Positions 1 through 10,776 of a DNA stretch of 64,000 nt are shown here, piece after piece. A program made the position numbers and the translations under genes. Numbering within the stretch: position 1 is the stretch's first letter; each line of letters starts with the position of its first letter. The notes under the pieces were generated by a model, which saw nothing but the letters and a program-made list of their open reading frames with translations, searched no databases and was not told the origin of the DNA. Origin of the DNA: Sediminicoccus rosea (GTDB lineage: Bacteria > Pseudomonadota > Alphaproteobacteria > Acetobacterales > Acetobacteraceae); contig NZ_CP137852.1 of the NCBI RefSeq assembly GCF_033547095.1, forward strand, positions 2,225,501 through 2,289,500, in the 5' to 3' direction.

Positions 1-2964
1 CAGGTGATCGAGCAACAGCTCACCGGCATCGACAACCTGCTCTTCTTCGACAGCCAGACGACGAAGGACGGCCAGGCGCGCATCCAGCTCACCTTCGCGC
101 CCGGCACCAATGCCGATACGGCGCAGGTGCAGGTGCAGAACCGCGTGCAGCTCGCCGTCCCCCGCCTGCCGCAGACGGTGCAGCAGCAGGGCCTCCGCGT
201 CGTGAAGTCCGCCGGGAACTGGATGCTGATCGTGGGCTTCTACACCACCGATGGCAGCATGGAGCGCCTCGACATCACCGACTTCCTGGCGGCGAATGTC
301 CAGGACCCGATCAGCCGCACGCCGGGCGTGGGCGATTTCCAGGTCTTCGGCGCGCAATTCGCCATGCGGATCTGGCTCGATCCCGCCAAGCTGATCAATT
401 TCGGCCTGACACCCTCCGATGTCGCGGCCGCCGTGCGCGCGCAGAACGTCCAGGTCTCGAGCGGCGAGATGGGGGGGCTGCCCGCCGTGCCGGGCCAGCA
501 GCTCAACGCCACCATCATCGGCCCCTCCTACCTGCAGACCGTCGAGGAGTTCGGCGCCATCCTGATGCGCGTGCGCCCCGATGGCTCCCAGGTGCGGCTG
601 CGCGACGTGGCGCGGCTTGAGATCGGCGGCGAGAACTACGCCATCTCCACCCAGCTCGATGGCCGCATCTCCAGCGGCATCGGTATCCGGCTCGCCAGCG
701 GCGCCAACGCGCTGGATACGGCGGCGGCAGTTCGGGCCACGATCGACCGCCTGCGCCCGAGCTTCCCGCCCGGCCTCGAGGTCACCTATCTGCAGGACAC
801 GACGCCCTTCGTGCAGCGCTCCATCAAGAGCGTGATCATGACGCTGATCGAGGCGGTGGCCCTCGTCTTCCTCGTCATGCTCCTCTTCCTGCAGAACCTG
901 CGGGCGACCCTGATCCCGACCATGGCCATCCCCGTGGTGCTGCTCGGAACCTTCGCGGTGCTCTCGGCGCTGGGCTTCAGCATCAACACGCTCACCCTGT
1001 TCGGCATCGTGCTCGCCATCGGCCTGCTGGTGGATGACGCCATCGTGGTGGTCGAGAACGTCGAGCGGGTGATGGCGGAGGAGCACCTCTCGCCCCTCGA
1101 GGCCACGCGCAAATCCATGGACCAGATCACCGGCGCGCTGATCGGCATCGGCCTCGTGCTCTCGGCGGTCTTCCTGCCCATGGCCTTCTTCGGCGGCTCG
1201 GTCGGCGTGATCTACCGGCAGTTCTCGGTGACCATCGCGACGGCCATGGCGCTCTCCGTGCTGGTCGCGATCTTCTTCACGCCGGTGCTCTGCGCCACCA
1301 TGCTGAAGCCGCACAAGCCGGGGCAGGGCACGCGCGGCTTCTACGGCTGGTTCAACCGCGGCTTCGACCGCACGACCAATGGCTATCTCTGGGGCGTGCG
1401 CGCCAGCCTCCGCCGCCCCGCGCGCATGATGATGGTCTATGCGGCGCTGCTCGGCGCGCTGGGCTATTCCTTCCTGCGCCTGCCCGGCGGCTTCCTGCCG
1501 AACGAGGACCAGGGCATCGCCTTCGTCCAGGTCACGGCCCCCCCGGGCGCCACGGCCGACCGCACGCAGCGCGCGCTGGACGATGTCGGCCGCTACCTGC
1601 GGGAGGAGGAGGCCGGCGTGGTGGATAGTCTCTTCGCCATCAACGGCTTCAGCTTCGGCGGGCGCGGGCAGGCCTCCGGCCTCGGCTTCATCACCCTGAA
1701 GGATTGGGATTTGCGGCCGGGCCGCGAGAATTCGGTGGGGGCGCTGACCGAACGCATCAACCGCCGCTTCGGCACCTATCAGGATGCGCTGATCATCGCC
1801 TCCTCGCCGCCCGCCATTCGCGAGCTGGGCAATGCCACCGGCTTCTCCTTCCAGCTGCTGGATCGCGGCGCGCAGGGCCACCAGGCGCTGATGGAGGCAC
1901 GGGACCAGCTGCTGCGCCTGGCGCAGGCCAGCCCCATCCTCTCCCGCGTCCGCGCCAACGGGTTGAATGACGAGGCGCAGTTCCGCCTCATCATCGACTG
2001 GGAGCGAGCGAGCGCGCTCGGCCTCACCATCTCCGAGATCAACCAGACGCTCTCCACCGCCTGGGGCGCCACCTACGTCAATGACTTCATGGATCGCGGG
2101 CGCATCAAGCGCGTCTTCATGCAGGGCCAGCCGGAGGCGCGGATGGTGCCCTCCGACCTCGACAAATGGTATGTCCGCAACGCGCAGGGGCAGATGGTGC
2201 CCTTCTCCGCCTTCGGCCGGGCGGAATGGCAGTTCGGCTCGCCACGGCTCGAGCGCTTCAACGGCATCCCCTCGCGCGAGATCCAGGGCGGGCCTGCGCC
2301 GGGCTACACCACCGGCCAGGCGATGGAGGAGATGGAGCGGCTGATGCAGCAGCTCCCGCCCGGCTTCGCGCATGAATGGAGCGGCATCTCCTTCCAGGAG
2401 CGTCAATCCTCCGGCCAGGCGCCGGCCCTCTATGCGATCTCGCTCATCGTGGTCTTCCTGTGCCTCGCGGCCCTGTATGAGAGCTGGTCCATCCCCACGG
2501 CCGTGATGCTGGCCGTGCCGCTCGGCGTGCTGGGCGCGGTGCTCGCCTCGCTGATGAAGGGCATGGCGAACGACGTGTATTTCCAGGTGGGGTTGCTGGC
2601 GACCATCGGACTCACCGCCAAGAACGCCATCCTCATCGTGGAATTCGCGCGCGAGGGGTATGACCGCGGCCTCTCGCTGGCCGAGGCCGCGACGGAGGCG
2701 GCGCGGCAGCGCCTGCGCCCGATCATCATGACCTCGCTCGCCTTCACCCTGGGCGTCGTGCCGCTGGCGATCTCCAGCGGCGCGGGCTCGGGCGCGCAGA
2801 ATGCCATCGGCGTCGGCGTGATCGGCGGCGTGGTCGCGGGCACGGTGCTGGCGGTGCTCTTCGTGCCGCTCTTCTTCGTGCTGGTGCTGCGCCTGTTCCG
2901 CACGCGCTCGGCCGTCGAGAAGGCCGCGCCCGCCGCGGCGCCGAAGACGGCCCCGGCGGAGTAG
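1..2964 (+). CDS. RND efflux pump inner-membrane permease (HAE1/AcrB-like), 5' truncated
   Basis: Proton-driven multidrug exporter of the inner membrane that works with a periplasmic adaptor and an outer-membrane channel. The reading frame is open from base 1, and the first residues ([15 protein letters not shown]) match the segment about 65 residues into AcrB-type proteins, so the true start lies left of the window. The visible 987 residues contain two periplasmic porter halves and both membrane halves. The TM4 motif [12 protein letters not shown] carries the paired aspartates of the proton relay. The stop TAG at 2962-2964 is followed after 5 bases by a TetR gene, probably its regulator. The substrate cannot be told from sequence. 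Confidence 0.96.
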   Translation, partial: QVIEQQLTGIDNLLFFDSQTTKDGQARIQLTFAPGTNADTAQVQVQNRVQLAVPRLPQTVQQQGLRVVKSAGNWMLIVGFYTTDGSMERLDITDFLAANVQDPISRTPGVGDFQVFGAQFAMRIWLDPAKLINFGLTPSDVAAAVRAQNVQVSSGEMGGLPAVPGQQLNATIIGPSYLQTVEEFGAILMRVRPDGSQVRLRDVARLEIGGENYAISTQLDGRISSGIGIRLASGANALDTAAAVRATIDRLRPSFPPGLEVTYLQDTTPFVQRSIKSVIMTLIEAVALVFLVMLLFLQNLRATLIPTMAIPVVLLGTFAVLSALGFSINTLTLFGIVLAIGLLVDDAIVVVENVERVMAEEHLSPLEATRKSMDQITGALIGIGLVLSAVFLPMAFFGGSVGVIYRQFSVTIATAMALSVLVAIFFTPVLCATMLKPHKPGQGTRGFYGWFNRGFDRTTNGYLWGVRASLRRPARMMMVYAALLGALGYSFLRLPGGFLPNEDQGIAFVQVTAPPGATADRTQRALDDVGRYLREEEAGVVDSLFAINGFSFGGRGQASGLGFITLKDWDLRPGRENSVGALTERINRRFGTYQDALIIASSPPAIRELGNATGFSFQLLDRGAQGHQALMEARDQLLRLAQASPILSRVRANGLNDEAQFRLIIDWERASALGLTISEINQTLSTAWGATYVNDFMDRGRIKRVFMQGQPEARMVPSDLDKWYVRNAQGQMVPFSAFGRAEWQFGSPRLERFNGIPSREIQGGPAPGYTTGQAMEEMERLMQQLPPGFAHEWSGISFQERQSSGQAPALYAISLIVVFLCLAALYESWSIPTAVMLAVPLGVLGAVLASLMKGMANDVYFQVGLLATIGLTAKNAILIVEFAREGYDRGLSLAEAATEAARQRLRPIIMTSLAFTLGVVPLAISSGAGSGAQNAIGVGVIGGVVAGTVLAVLFVPLFFVLVLRLFRTRSAVEKAAPAAAPKTAPAE

Positions 2965-2969
2965 GCCCG

Positions 2970-3659
2970 GTGAGCATGGACATGGCCGCCGCACGCTGCA
3001 GGCCCGGGCCCAGCCCCATGCCGGAAGGGGCGCGGCGGCAGGCGCTGATGGAGGCGGCGGCGGCCGTCTTCATCCGGGACGGCTATGCCGCGGCCAGCAT
3101 GGACCGCGTGGCGCAGGAGGCGGGCATGTCGAAGCGCACGCTCTACCGCCTCTTCCCGTCCAAGGCCGCGCTCTTCGAGGCGACGATCCACGACTCGCTG
3201 ATCCCCGCCCACATGGACCCCGAGCTGGCGCGGGAGCCGGAGCTGCACACCGCGCTCGCGCGCATGCTGGAGGCGGCGGGGCGGCACCTGCTGGCGCTGC
3301 GGCCCGTCGGCATCTTTCGCCTGGTGATCGCCGAACAGGGGCGCACGCCCGAGCTGGCCGAGACGTTCCACCGCGTGCTGGTCCGCCGCGGCGCCACCGC
3401 CCTGCAGCGCCAGATCGGGCTGGAGATGGAGCGCGGCCGCCTCCGGCCCGGGGATGCGGAGGCGACGGGCCGGATGCTCTACGGCATGGCCTTCGGCTCG
3501 ATGCAGATCCGCCTGCTGCTGGGCCTGCGCGAGGTGCCGGCGGCGGAGGAGGTCGCCACCCTGGCGCGGGAGGCGGTGGACATCTTCCTGAATGGCATGC
3601 GGCGCGAGGAGACCCGGCTGCAGGTCAGCCCCGCGCGGCTGGCCGTGGCGGCCGGCTGA
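2970..3659 (+). CDS. TetR/AcrR family transcriptional regulator
   Basis: A 229-residue repressor-type protein. The N-terminal DNA-binding domain is clear at roughly residues 22-75, with the helix-turn-helix stretch VAQEAGMSKRTLYRLFPSK; the rest is a helical ligand-binding domain with a C-terminal TetR look. The start is uncertain: GTG at 2970 has GGAG 9-10 bases upstream, while ATG at 2976 or 2982 is also in frame. It lies 5 bases after the RND permease gene on the same strand, so it is probably co-transcribed and may control the pump. It ends 4 bases from the convergent VUT gene. Effector unknown. Confidence 0.9.
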   Translation: MSMDMAAARCRPGPSPMPEGARRQALMEAAAAVFIRDGYAAASMDRVAQEAGMSKRTLYRLFPSKAALFEATIHDSLIPAHMDPELAREPELHTALARMLEAAGRHLLALRPVGIFRLVIAEQGRTPELAETFHRVLVRRGATALQRQIGLEMERGRLRPGDAEATGRMLYGMAFGSMQIRLLLGLREVPAAEEVATLAREAVDIFLNGMRREETRLQVSPARLAVAAG

Positions 3660-3663
3660 CGCC

Positions 3664-4215
3664 TCAGGCGAGGCCGAGCCGCGCGTCCCGCCGGCGCAGC
3701 AGCGCCACGATGGGCAGGGCCAGCAGCACCATCCAGGCCTTCCCGATCACCTGGCCCGAGAGGTAGTCCAGGCTGCCGAAGGCGAGCCAGAGGAAGATCA
3801 CGCTGTCCACCACCAGCCCGACCAGGGAGGAGGCGGCGACGGCCAGCACCAGGCCCCGCTTCTGCAGCGGCGTGTAGATGCCAAGGTCCACCAGCTCCGA
3901 GAGCAGGAAGGCGACGGTGGAGGCGATCACCAGCGCCGGCGGCGCGATGGAGGCCGAGAGCACGGCACCGAGCGCGATGGCCCCCAGCGCCCAATTCATG
4001 CCGAGCCGCCGCTGCACCAGGTCCCGCAGGACGAGGGCGAGGCCGATCATCAGCACGCCCGAAGGCGCCATGATGCCGGGGGCGACCGGGATCAGGCAGG
4101 GGCCATTGGGCACGCAGACCGTGCCGGCATTGCCGATCAGCCAATTGGCGGCGGGGACGCAGAGGGCGAAGCCGAGGAGGAAGGCCAGGCCTTCAATGCG
4201 GGTGCGGGTCATCAT
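3664..4215 (-). CDS. VUT family (YhhQ-like) probable queuosine-precursor transporter
   Basis: A 183-residue hydrophobic protein with about five to six membrane segments. It shows the family pattern of conserved acidic and basic residues between helices ([36 protein letters not shown]). YhhQ/VUT proteins import 7-cyano- or 7-aminomethyl-7-deazaguanine. The start is taken as the ATG at 4215 (a second ATG follows at 4212), overlapping the end of queC by 23 bases; no strong Shine-Dalgarno is visible. Its position directly after queC and queG supports a queuosine role, which is inference. It is the last gene of the long minus-strand string that starts at 11504. Confidence 0.8.
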   Translation of the reverse strand: MMTRTRIEGLAFLLGFALCVPAANWLIGNAGTVCVPNGPCLIPVAPGIMAPSGVLMIGLALVLRDLVQRRLGMNWALGAIALGAVLSASIAPPALVIASTVAFLLSELVDLGIYTPLQKRGLVLAVAASSLVGLVVDSVIFLWLAFGSLDYLSGQVIGKAWMVLLALPIVALLRRRDARLGLA

Positions 4216-4891
4216 GGGCGCCCGCATAGGCTGCCCAGCCCCGGGCGCGCAAGTCGCAAGCGGGACATTCGCCGCAGCCATGGCCCCAGGGGTGCAGCAC
4301 CGCACGCTCGCCCCTGTAGCAGGAATGGCTCTCCACGCGGATCAGCTCGACCAGGGCGGGCCCGCCCAGGCGCTCGGCCAGGCGCCAGGTCGCGGCCTTG
4401 TCGCGCCACATGAGCGGCGTGTGGAGCACGAGGCGGGTCGCCATGCCCAGGTTGATGGCGGCCTGCAGCGCCTTGATCGTGTCGTCCCGGCAATCGGGGT
4501 AGCCGGAGTAATCCGTCTCGCACATGCCGGCCACGATGTGGCGCAGGCCCCGGCGATAGGCCAGCGCGGCGGCGAAGGTCAGGAAGATCAGGTTGCGGCC
4601 GGGGACGAAGGTGTTGGGCAACCCATCCTCGCGCAGCGCGATCTCGGCGTCGCGGGTCAGCGCCGTCTCGCTGAGGGCGCCCAGCACGCCGAGGTCGAGC
4701 GTGTGGTCCGGCCCGAGCCTGGGCGAGGCCATTCCGGCCCGCAGCGCCTCCCGGCAGGTGAGCTCCACCGCGTGGCGCTGGCGGTAGTCGAAGCCGAGCG
4801 TCTCGACATGGGGAAAGCGGTCCAGCGCCCAGGCCAGGCAGGTGGCGGAATCCTGGCCGCCGGAAAACAGGACAAGCGCGCCGTCGCTCAT
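4193..4891 (-). CDS. queC: 7-cyano-7-deazaguanine synthase QueC
   Basis: Converts 7-carboxy-7-deazaguanine plus ammonia and ATP to preQ0 in queuosine biosynthesis. The PP-loop SGGQDSATC is at residues 9-17, close to the start, and the C-terminal zinc ligands appear as SHSCY followed by [10 protein letters not shown]. The length of 232 residues is normal for QueC. The start at 4891 is chosen because its ATG overlaps the TGA of queG (ATGA) and places the PP-loop correctly; an upstream in-frame extension lacks homology. It lies between queG and the VUT transporter. The other preQ0 genes (queD, queE, queF) are not in this window. Confidence 0.95.
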   Translation of the reverse strand: MSDGALVLFSGGQDSATCLAWALDRFPHVETLGFDYRQRHAVELTCREALRAGMASPRLGPDHTLDLGVLGALSETALTRDAEIALREDGLPNTFVPGRNLIFLTFAAALAYRRGLRHIVAGMCETDYSGYPDCRDDTIKALQAAINLGMATRLVLHTPLMWRDKAATWRLAERLGGPALVELIRVESHSCYRGERAVLHPWGHGCGECPACDLRARGWAAYAGAHDDPHPH

Positions 4892-5916
4892 GGGTCGAGT
4901 TGCTCCAGGGCCCAGCGGGCGGCCTCGGCCACCACGGGGTCGCCATCCTCGCACAACCGGCGCGCCACGGGCAGGAGGGCGGCGTCGCCGCTGTTGCCGA
5001 TGGCGATCAGCACGTTGCGGGTGAAGCGGTTGCGGCCGATGCGCTTGATGGGGGAGCCGGCGAACCGCGCGCGGAAGGCCGCGTCATCCAGCGTGGCGAG
5101 TTCGGCGAGCGGTGGCGCCACCTCGCCGCGCGGGGCGAATTGGAGTTCGGCCGCGGCGCGCGCGAATTTGTTCCAGGGGCAGACGGCCAGGCAATCGTCG
5201 CAGCCATAGATGCGGTTGCCCATGGCGCGGCGGAATTCCAGCGGAATGGGGCCGTGATGCTCGATCGTCAGGTAGGAGATGCAGCGCCGCGCATCCAGCC
5301 GGTAGGGGGCCGGGAAGGCGTCTGTGGGGCAGGCATCCAGGCAGGCGCGGCAGGAGCCGCAATGGTCGGCCTCCGGCGCATCGGGTTCCAGCGCCAGCGT
5401 CGTGTAGATCTCGCCCAGGAAGAGCCAGGAGCCATGCGTGCGGCTGACGAGGTTCGTGTGCTTGCCCTGCCAGCCCAGGCCCGCCTGCGCGGCCAGCGGC
5501 TTTTCCATCACGGGCGCCGTGTCCACGAAGACCTTGAGCGCGCCGCCCTTGAAGCGGCGCGCCATCCATTGCCCGAGCGCCTTCAGGCGCTTCTTCACCA
5601 CATCGTGGTAGTCGCGCCCCTGGGCATAGGCGCTGATGGTGGCGCGGCTGCGATGCTCCAGGCTCGCCAGCGGGTCGTAATCCGGGCCGTAGTTGAGGCC
5701 GAGGGCGATGATGCTGACCGCTTCGGGCCAGAGGGCACGGGGCTGGGCGCGCTGCTCGCGCCGGGTCTCCATCCAGGCCATGGCGCCATGCGCGCCGGCC
5801 TCCACGAAGGCATCGAGCCGCGCCCGGGCGGATTCGGGCAGCAGGGCCTCGGTGAAGCGGACGGCGTCGAAGCCGAGCGCGAGGGCTTCCTGACGAATGG
5901 CCTCGGTGGGGCTCAC
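4888..5916 (-). CDS. queG: epoxyqueuosine reductase QueG
   Basis: Cobalamin- and iron-sulfur-dependent enzyme that makes the last step to queuosine in tRNA. The 342-residue protein has the two 4Fe-4S motifs [16 protein letters not shown] and [14 protein letters not shown], plus the QueG signatures [20 protein letters not shown] and [12 protein letters not shown]. The start is a GTG at 5916 that overlaps the TGA of the upstream ridA-like gene (GTGA), which implies translational coupling. It overlaps queC by 4 bases. Its placement directly behind aromatic catabolic genes rather than with other tRNA-modification genes is odd. Confidence 0.95.
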   Translation of the reverse strand: MSPTEAIRQEALALGFDAVRFTEALLPESARARLDAFVEAGAHGAMAWMETRREQRAQPRALWPEAVSIIALGLNYGPDYDPLASLEHRSRATISAYAQGRDYHDVVKKRLKALGQWMARRFKGGALKVFVDTAPVMEKPLAAQAGLGWQGKHTNLVSRTHGSWLFLGEIYTTLALEPDAPEADHCGSCRACLDACPTDAFPAPYRLDARRCISYLTIEHHGPIPLEFRRAMGNRIYGCDDCLAVCPWNKFARAAAELQFAPRGEVAPPLAELATLDDAAFRARFAGSPIKRIGRNRFTRNVLIAIGNSGDAALLPVARRLCEDGDPVVAEAARWALEQLDP

Positions 5917-6311
5917 CCCTGGGGCAGGATGGCCGTCGCCTCGATCTCGACCTTGGCCTCCTCCTCCACCAGGGCGCCGACCTGCACCAGCGTCATCGCA
6001 GGGAAGTGGCGGCCCATCACGGCGCGATAGGCGGGGCCGAGTTCGGCGAGGCTCGCGCGGTATTCGCCGATATCGGTGACATACCAGGTGAGGCGGGCAA
6101 TGTGCTCGGGCTTGCCGCCGGCCTCGGCGAGCACGGCGACGATGTTGGCGAGCGCCTGGCGCACCTGTGGCACGAAGCCCTCGGCGAAGCGGCCGGCCGC
6201 ATCCCAGCCGATCTGGCCGCCGATGACGACGAGGCGCCCTTCGCCCATCAGGCCATTCGCATAGCCCTTGGGGGCGGGCCAGCCCTTGGGTTGCAGGTTG
6301 ATCAGGCTCAT
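5913..6311 (-). CDS. RidA family enamine/imine deaminase-like protein
   Basis: A 132-residue single-domain protein of the RidA/YjgF/UK114 fold. Signatures are [15 protein letters not shown] near residue 28, the long helix [17 protein letters not shown], and the C-terminal [21 protein letters not shown]. RidA proteins hydrolyse reactive enamine/imine intermediates. Here the gene lies between thioesterase and queG genes with 4-base overlaps on each side. In an aminobenzoyl-CoA pathway it could release ammonia from the 2-amino-enoyl ring intermediate; that substrate is inferred from context. The usual RidA arginine was not positively located by eye, so activity is unproven. Confidence 0.88.
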   Translation of the reverse strand: MSLINLQPKGWPAPKGYANGLMGEGRLVVIGGQIGWDAAGRFAEGFVPQVRQALANIVAVLAEAGGKPEHIARLTWYVTDIGEYRASLAELGPAYRAVMGRHFPAMTLVQVGALVEEEAKVEIEATAILPQG

Positions 6312-6778
6312 GGGGTGAGGCTTTCGCAGGCGGCGGCGTAGCGCGCAAGGGCGGCGCGCAGATCCTCCGGAATGGGCTTGGGGCGGGCGGTGTCGAGATC
6401 CGTCGTCGCATTCACGAAGCGGAAGCGGACCAGTTCCGTCTCGCCCTTGTGGGCGTGCAGCGTGGTGGCGTAGGAGGCGCCGCCGATGCGCGTCACCAGC
6501 GGCGTGAAAACCACGTGATCGCCCATGCGGCCGGGCGCGAACCAATCGGCCTCGGCATGGACGAAGCCGGTGCCGGTGCGGCGCGGGCCATGGATGTGGT
6601 GGAAATCGAGCTGGAGGGTGAGTTCGAAGAAATCCTCGATGGCGGCGTTGGCCAGCGTGAACCAGGCGCCGAAGAAGGCGATGCCGGCCGGGTCGCAGTC
6701 GGAGAAGCGGATGCGGCCGGGGATGCGCGCGCTCGCTGCGGGCAGCAAGGCGGCCGGGATGGGTGCCGGGCGGGTCAT
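6308..6778 (-). CDS. acyl-CoA thioesterase, 4-hydroxybenzoyl-CoA thioesterase type
   Basis: A 156-residue hotdog-fold protein. The motif [17 protein letters not shown] near residue 23 matches the 4HBT/YbgC active-site region, in which the aspartate before PAGIAFF is the nucleophile or base. It overlaps the CoA ligase gene and the RidA gene by 4 bases each. In aromatic acyl-CoA pathways such enzymes relieve trapping of CoA in dead-end thioesters. The exact substrate is not visible. Confidence 0.9.
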   Translation of the reverse strand: MTRPAPIPAALLPAASARIPGRIRFSDCDPAGIAFFGAWFTLANAAIEDFFELTLQLDFHHIHGPRRTGTGFVHAEADWFAPGRMGDHVVFTPLVTRIGGASYATTLHAHKGETELVRFRFVNATTDLDTARPKPIPEDLRAALARYAAACESLTP

Positions 6779-8337
6779 GGCTGCCTGAGCGCGAAGCGCT
6801 GCAGCTTGCCGGTGCCGGTGCGCGGCAGGCTCTGCGCGAAGACCACGCGGCGGGGGTATTTGTAGGGCGCGATGGTCGCCTTCACATGCTCCTGCAGCGC
6901 GAGGCGCATCGCGTCATCCGGCGCGAAGCCGTCATGCAGCACCACATGGGCCGTCACCAGCATGCCGCGCTCCGCATCGGGGGTGCCGACCACGCCGCAC
7001 TCCCGCACGGCGGGGTGGGTCAGCAACGCGGCTTCCACCTCCGGCCCCGCGATGTTGTAGCCTGAGGAGATGATCATGTCGTCGCTGCGGGCCTGATACC
7101 AGAAATAGCCGTCCTCATCCTGGATGTAGGTGTCGCCGGTGATGTTCCAGCCATCCTGCACGTATTTGCGCTGGCGCGCATCGGCCAGGTAGCGGCAGCC
7201 TGTCGGCCCGCGCACGGCCAGCCGCCCGGGCGTGCCGCGCGGCACCTCGCGCCCCGCTTCGTCGATCACCCGTGCCTCATAGCCGGGCACCACGAGGCCG
7301 GTGCTGCCCGGGCGGATCTTCTCCTCGGGTGCCGCGATGAAGATGTGCAGCATCTCGGTTGCGCCGATGCCGTCCATGAGCTTCAGGCCCGTCTTTTCCT
7401 GCCAGAGGTCGAAGATCGGCTTGGGCAGCGATTCTCCGGCCGAGACGCATTTCCGCAGGGCGCTGATGTCCTGCCCCGCCACATGCGCCGCCATGGCGCG
7501 ATAGGCGGTGGGGGCGGTGAAGCAGATGGTGGCGCGATGGGCGATGATGGCGCGCAGCAGATCCTCAGGCCCCGCGCGCTCCAGCAGGATCGCGGTGGCC
7601 CCGACGCGGAAGGGAAAGAGGACGAGGCCGCCCAGGCCGAAGGTGAAGGCGAGCGGGGGAGAGCCGATGAAGCGGTCCTCCGCATGCGGCTTCAGCACTT
7701 GCGCGGAATAGGCATCGCAGATGGCCAGCATGTCCCGGTGGAAATGCATGGTGCCCTTGGGCTCGCCCGTGGTGCCGGAGGTGAAGCCGATCAGGCAGGT
7801 CTCGTCCGCCGCGCTGTCATGCGCGGTGAAGGCGTCGCTGGCGGCGGCGCAGCGGGCTTCCAGCGCGCCATCGCCCCAGGTGAGGATGTGGCGCAGCTCG
7901 GGCGCCTCGGCGCGTTGCAATTCCTCGACCAGCCGCGCATCGCAGAGCGCGTGGGTGATACGCGCCTTGCGGGCGATCTCGCCGATCTCCTTCGCGCGCA
8001 GCAGCGGCATGGTGGCGACGACGATGCCGCCCGCCTTCAGCACGGCGAAATAGGCCGCGACCATCCAGGCATTGTTGGCTGAGCGCAGCAGCACGCGGTT
8101 ACCGGGGACCAGGCCCAGCTCGCCCACCAGCACATTGGCGATGCGGTTCACGCGCGCGGCGAGTTCGCCGTAGGTCAGCGTTTCGGCGGGCGTGACGATG
8201 GCGGGGTGGTCGGCCCGGGTGGCGAGGTTGCGGTCCAGCAGCTCGACGGCGCAGTTGAGGCGCTCGGGGTAGGGGAGGAGGCGGAATTCGGGCCACTCGC
8301 CTTGGGGCGGCAGGTTGTCGGCCGCGAAGCTGTCCAT
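6775..8337 (-). CDS. AMP-forming aryl-CoA ligase (2-aminobenzoate/benzoate-CoA ligase family)
   Basis: Activates an aromatic acid to its CoA thioester with ATP. The 520-residue ANL-superfamily protein has the P-loop FTSGTTGEPKGTMHFH, the GATEML motif, the hinge-region YQARSDDMIISSGYNIAGPE, and a C-terminal GTGKLQRF with the catalytic lysine. Start choice: ATG at 8337 has AGAGGA 7 bases upstream. A GTG two codons earlier (8343) overlaps the preceding TGA but is too close to that Shine-Dalgarno. The partner genes (bifunctional monooxygenase, acyl-CoA dehydrogenase, crotonase, SDR, RidA) favour 2-aminobenzoate as substrate; benzoate or salicylate are alternatives. Confidence 0.92.
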   Translation of the reverse strand: MDSFAADNLPPQGEWPEFRLLPYPERLNCAVELLDRNLATRADHPAIVTPAETLTYGELAARVNRIANVLVGELGLVPGNRVLLRSANNAWMVAAYFAVLKAGGIVVATMPLLRAKEIGEIARKARITHALCDARLVEELQRAEAPELRHILTWGDGALEARCAAASDAFTAHDSAADETCLIGFTSGTTGEPKGTMHFHRDMLAICDAYSAQVLKPHAEDRFIGSPPLAFTFGLGGLVLFPFRVGATAILLERAGPEDLLRAIIAHRATICFTAPTAYRAMAAHVAGQDISALRKCVSAGESLPKPIFDLWQEKTGLKLMDGIGATEMLHIFIAAPEEKIRPGSTGLVVPGYEARVIDEAGREVPRGTPGRLAVRGPTGCRYLADARQRKYVQDGWNITGDTYIQDEDGYFWYQARSDDMIISSGYNIAGPEVEAALLTHPAVRECGVVGTPDAERGMLVTAHVVLHDGFAPDDAMRLALQEHVKATIAPYKYPRRVVFAQSLPRTGTGKLQRFALRQP

Positions 8338-8339
8338 GC

Positions 8340-9491
8340 TCACATCCTCTCCCGCTCGGCGCGCGCGATGATGACGCGCTGGATCTCGGAGGCGCCCTCA
8401 TAGACGCGCAGCGCGCGCACCTCGCGCGTCAGCAATTCGGGCGCGGAATCGGTGACGACGCCCTGGCCGCCATGCAGCTGCGCGCAGGCATCGGCGATGC
8501 GGCCGGCGGCCTCGGTCGCGTGCAGCTTGGCCATGCTGGCCTCGCGGCTGACGCGCGGCGTGCCCTGATCCTTCAGCCAGGCGGCGCGATAGGTGAGCAG
8601 CGCGGCAGCTTCGACATCCACCGCGGCATCGGCGATGGCGGCCTGGGTCATCTGCTGGTCGAAGAGCGGCGCGCCGAAAAGCTTGCGCGTGGTGGCGCGG
8701 TGCAGCAGCAGGTCGAGCCCCCGCCGCGCGAAGCCCAGCGCGGCGGCGCCGACGGTGGCGCGAAACACATCCAGCGTCGCCATCGCGATCTTGAACCCAT
8801 CGCCCGGCGCGCCGATGCGGTGCGCATCCGGCACGCGCACGCCCTCGAAGCGCAGCCGCGCCAGCGGATGCGGCGCCGAGACCTGGATGCGCTCGGCGGT
8901 GACAAGGCCCGGCGCGCCGCCCGGCACCCAGAAGGCCGTGAGGCCGCGGGCGCCCGGCGCTTCACCCGTGCGGGCAAAGACGACATGGCTGCCGGCGATG
9001 CCGCCATTGCTGATCCAGGTCTTCTCCCCCTCAATCCGCCAATGCGCGTTGCCGTCCCGCGTGGCCGTCGTGGCCAGCGCGGCGACGTCGCTGCCGGCCT
9101 CGGGTTCGGAAAGGGCGAAGGCGGCGAGCGTGGTGCCGGCACGCACGCCGGGCAGCACCAGCCGCTTCAGTTCCTCGCTGCCGAAAAGGGTGATGGGCCC
9201 GGTGCCCAGCCCCTGCATGGCGAAGGCGAAATCCGCCAGGCCCGAATGCCGCGCCAGGATCTCGCGCGCGAGGCACAGGCTGCGGACGTCCAGCGCGCCG
9301 GATTCCGGGACGGCCATGCGCAGCAGATCAGACTCGCCCAGGGCGCGGGCCAGGGCGCGGGTGCTGCCATCGGCGTCATGATGCTCTGTCAGGCGATCGG
9401 CGTTCGCCACCGCCCAGGCCTCGACCTCGGCCGCGAATTCGCGGTGGCGCGCTTCGAAGAAGGGCCAGTCGAGGAAGCTCGTATCGGCCAT
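8340..9491 (-). CDS. acyl-CoA dehydrogenase
   Basis: FAD enzyme that introduces an alpha-beta double bond into an acyl-CoA. The 383-residue length is typical of the short/medium-chain family. Visible motifs include FALSEPEAGSDVAALAT (FAD contact), KTWISNGGIA, and the C-terminal LRVYEGASEIQRVIIAR, where the Glu after Tyr is the usual catalytic base. The start ATG at 9491 overlaps the enoyl-CoA hydratase stop by 1 base. In this operon it would act on alicyclic CoA esters formed after ring reduction, by analogy with the Azoarcus aminobenzoyl-CoA route (inference). Confidence 0.95.
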   Translation of the reverse strand: MADTSFLDWPFFEARHREFAAEVEAWAVANADRLTEHHDADGSTRALARALGESDLLRMAVPESGALDVRSLCLAREILARHSGLADFAFAMQGLGTGPITLFGSEELKRLVLPGVRAGTTLAAFALSEPEAGSDVAALATTATRDGNAHWRIEGEKTWISNGGIAGSHVVFARTGEAPGARGLTAFWVPGGAPGLVTAERIQVSAPHPLARLRFEGVRVPDAHRIGAPGDGFKIAMATLDVFRATVGAAALGFARRGLDLLLHRATTRKLFGAPLFDQQMTQAAIADAAVDVEAAALLTYRAAWLKDQGTPRVSREASMAKLHATEAAGRIADACAQLHGGQGVVTDSAPELLTREVRALRVYEGASEIQRVIIARAERERM

Positions 9492-10297
9492 CAGTCGCCC
9501 TGGAACACGGGCGTCTGCTTCGCCGCGAAGGCCTCATAGGCGCGGCGGAAATCCTGGGTGGTCATGCAGAGCGCCTGGGCCACCGCCTCGGCCTCGATGG
9601 CCTGCTCCACGCCCATCGCCCACTCCATGGCGAGCATGCGCTTCGTCATCCCATGGGCGAAGCCGGGGCCGGCGGCGATCTCGGCGGCGAGGGCTGCCGC
9701 GTCCTCGGCGAGGTTCTCGGTCAGGCGGTTGAAGAAGCCCCAGCGTTCGCCCTCCTCGGCCCGCATGGCGCGGCCCGTGAAGAGCAACTCGCTCGCGCGC
9801 CCCTGGCCGATGATGCGCGGCAGGATGGCGCAGGCGCCCATGTCGCAGCCGGCCAGCCCCACGCGGTTGAACAGGAAGGCGACGCGGGCGCGGGGGGTGG
9901 CGAGGCGGATGTCGCTCGCCATGGCGATGATGGCGCCGGCGCCGGCCGCCACGCCATCCACCGCGGCGATGATGGGCTGCGGGCAGGCGCGCATGGCCTT
10001 CACCAGATCGCCGGTCATGGCGGTGAAACGCATCAGCCCCTTGGTATCGCGCTCCAGCAGCGGGCCGATGATCTCATGCACGTCGCCACCCGAGCAGAAA
10101 TTGCCGCCCGCGCCGGTGACGACGAAGACCTTGGCCGCGTCATCCTCGGCGCCGGCGCGGAAGATGCGGACCAGCTCGGCATAGCTCTCGAAGGTCAGCG
10201 GGTTCTTCCGCTCCGGCCGGTTGAGCGTGAGGGTGATGACGCCGCCCGCCTCGGTCAGTTGCAGATGCTGGGGCACGTAGCGGGCGAGGGGCGTCAT
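9491..10297 (-). CDS. enoyl-CoA hydratase/isomerase family protein
   Basis: A 268-residue crotonase-fold protein. The oxyanion-hole region [12 protein letters not shown] and the second motif [20 protein letters not shown] are clear, followed by [21 protein letters not shown]. The general acid/base glutamates of classical hydratases are not obvious in that last segment; an Asp is present instead, as in several ring-cleaving or alicyclic hydratases. It overlaps acyl-CoA dehydrogenase by 1 base and marR by 4 bases, so it belongs to the same transcript. Confidence 0.93.
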   Translation of the reverse strand: MTPLARYVPQHLQLTEAGGVITLTLNRPERKNPLTFESYAELVRIFRAGAEDDAAKVFVVTGAGGNFCSGGDVHEIIGPLLERDTKGLMRFTAMTGDLVKAMRACPQPIIAAVDGVAAGAGAIIAMASDIRLATPRARVAFLFNRVGLAGCDMGACAILPRIIGQGRASELLFTGRAMRAEEGERWGFFNRLTENLAEDAAALAAEIAAGPGFAHGMTKRMLAMEWAMGVEQAIEAEAVAQALCMTTQDFRRAYEAFAAKQTPVFQGD

Positions 10298-10776
10298 GGC
10301 GGGTCGAGGCTTTCGCGGATGGAGGATTTGGCCCGGCCGAGCAGGCGGTGCAGTTCGGCGCGTTCGGCTGTGGTGAGGTCGCCCAGGAGCTCCGCGATCC
10401 AGCCCTCATGCGCGCGGGACTGGCGGGCGAATTCGCGCGCGCCCTTGGCGGTGAGGCGCAGGCGGAAGGCGCGGCGATCCTCGGCATCCAGGCGGCGCTC
10501 GATCAGCCCCTCGGCCTCCAGCCGCGTGGCGAGGCCGGTGACATTGCCGTTGCTCACCATCATCCGGCGCGAGACATCGCCGAGCGTCAGCCCCTCGCCA
10601 TTGCGGTCAAGGGCCGCCAACAGGTCGAAGCGGGGGAGGGTGGTGGCGAATTCCTCGCGCAGGCGGCGGCGGATCTCGGTCTCGATCAGCGTCGCGCAGG
10701 TGAGCAGGCGCAGCCAGAGGCGCAGCGAGTCCTTGGTGCCGGGCGGCGCATGGGCGAGTTGCGTCTCGGCATCCAT
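10294..10776 (-). CDS. MarR family transcriptional regulator
   Basis: A 160-residue winged-helix protein. The recognition region [31 protein letters not shown] and the wing [13 protein letters not shown] are characteristic. MarR proteins of aromatic-CoA operons are commonly released from DNA by the acyl-CoA substrate. The gene is the second in the minus arm (1-base overlap with the SDR, 4-base overlap with the hydratase), so it would be autoregulated. The palindrome at 11503-11522 in the divergent promoter region is the best candidate operator. Confidence 0.92.
   Translation of the reverse strand: MDAETQLAHAPPGTKDSLRLWLRLLTCATLIETEIRRRLREEFATTLPRFDLLAALDRNGEGLTLGDVSRRMMVSNGNVTGLATRLEAEGLIERRLDAEDRRAFRLRLTAKGAREFARQSRAHEGWIAELLGDLTTAERAELHRLLGRAKSSIRESLDPP

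Noticed and set aside
8338-8343. GTG start for the CoA ligase at 8343, giving a 4-base overlap with the previous stop
   Set aside because: The AGAGGA Shine-Dalgarno ends only one base before that GTG, whereas it is 7 bases from the ATG at 8337.
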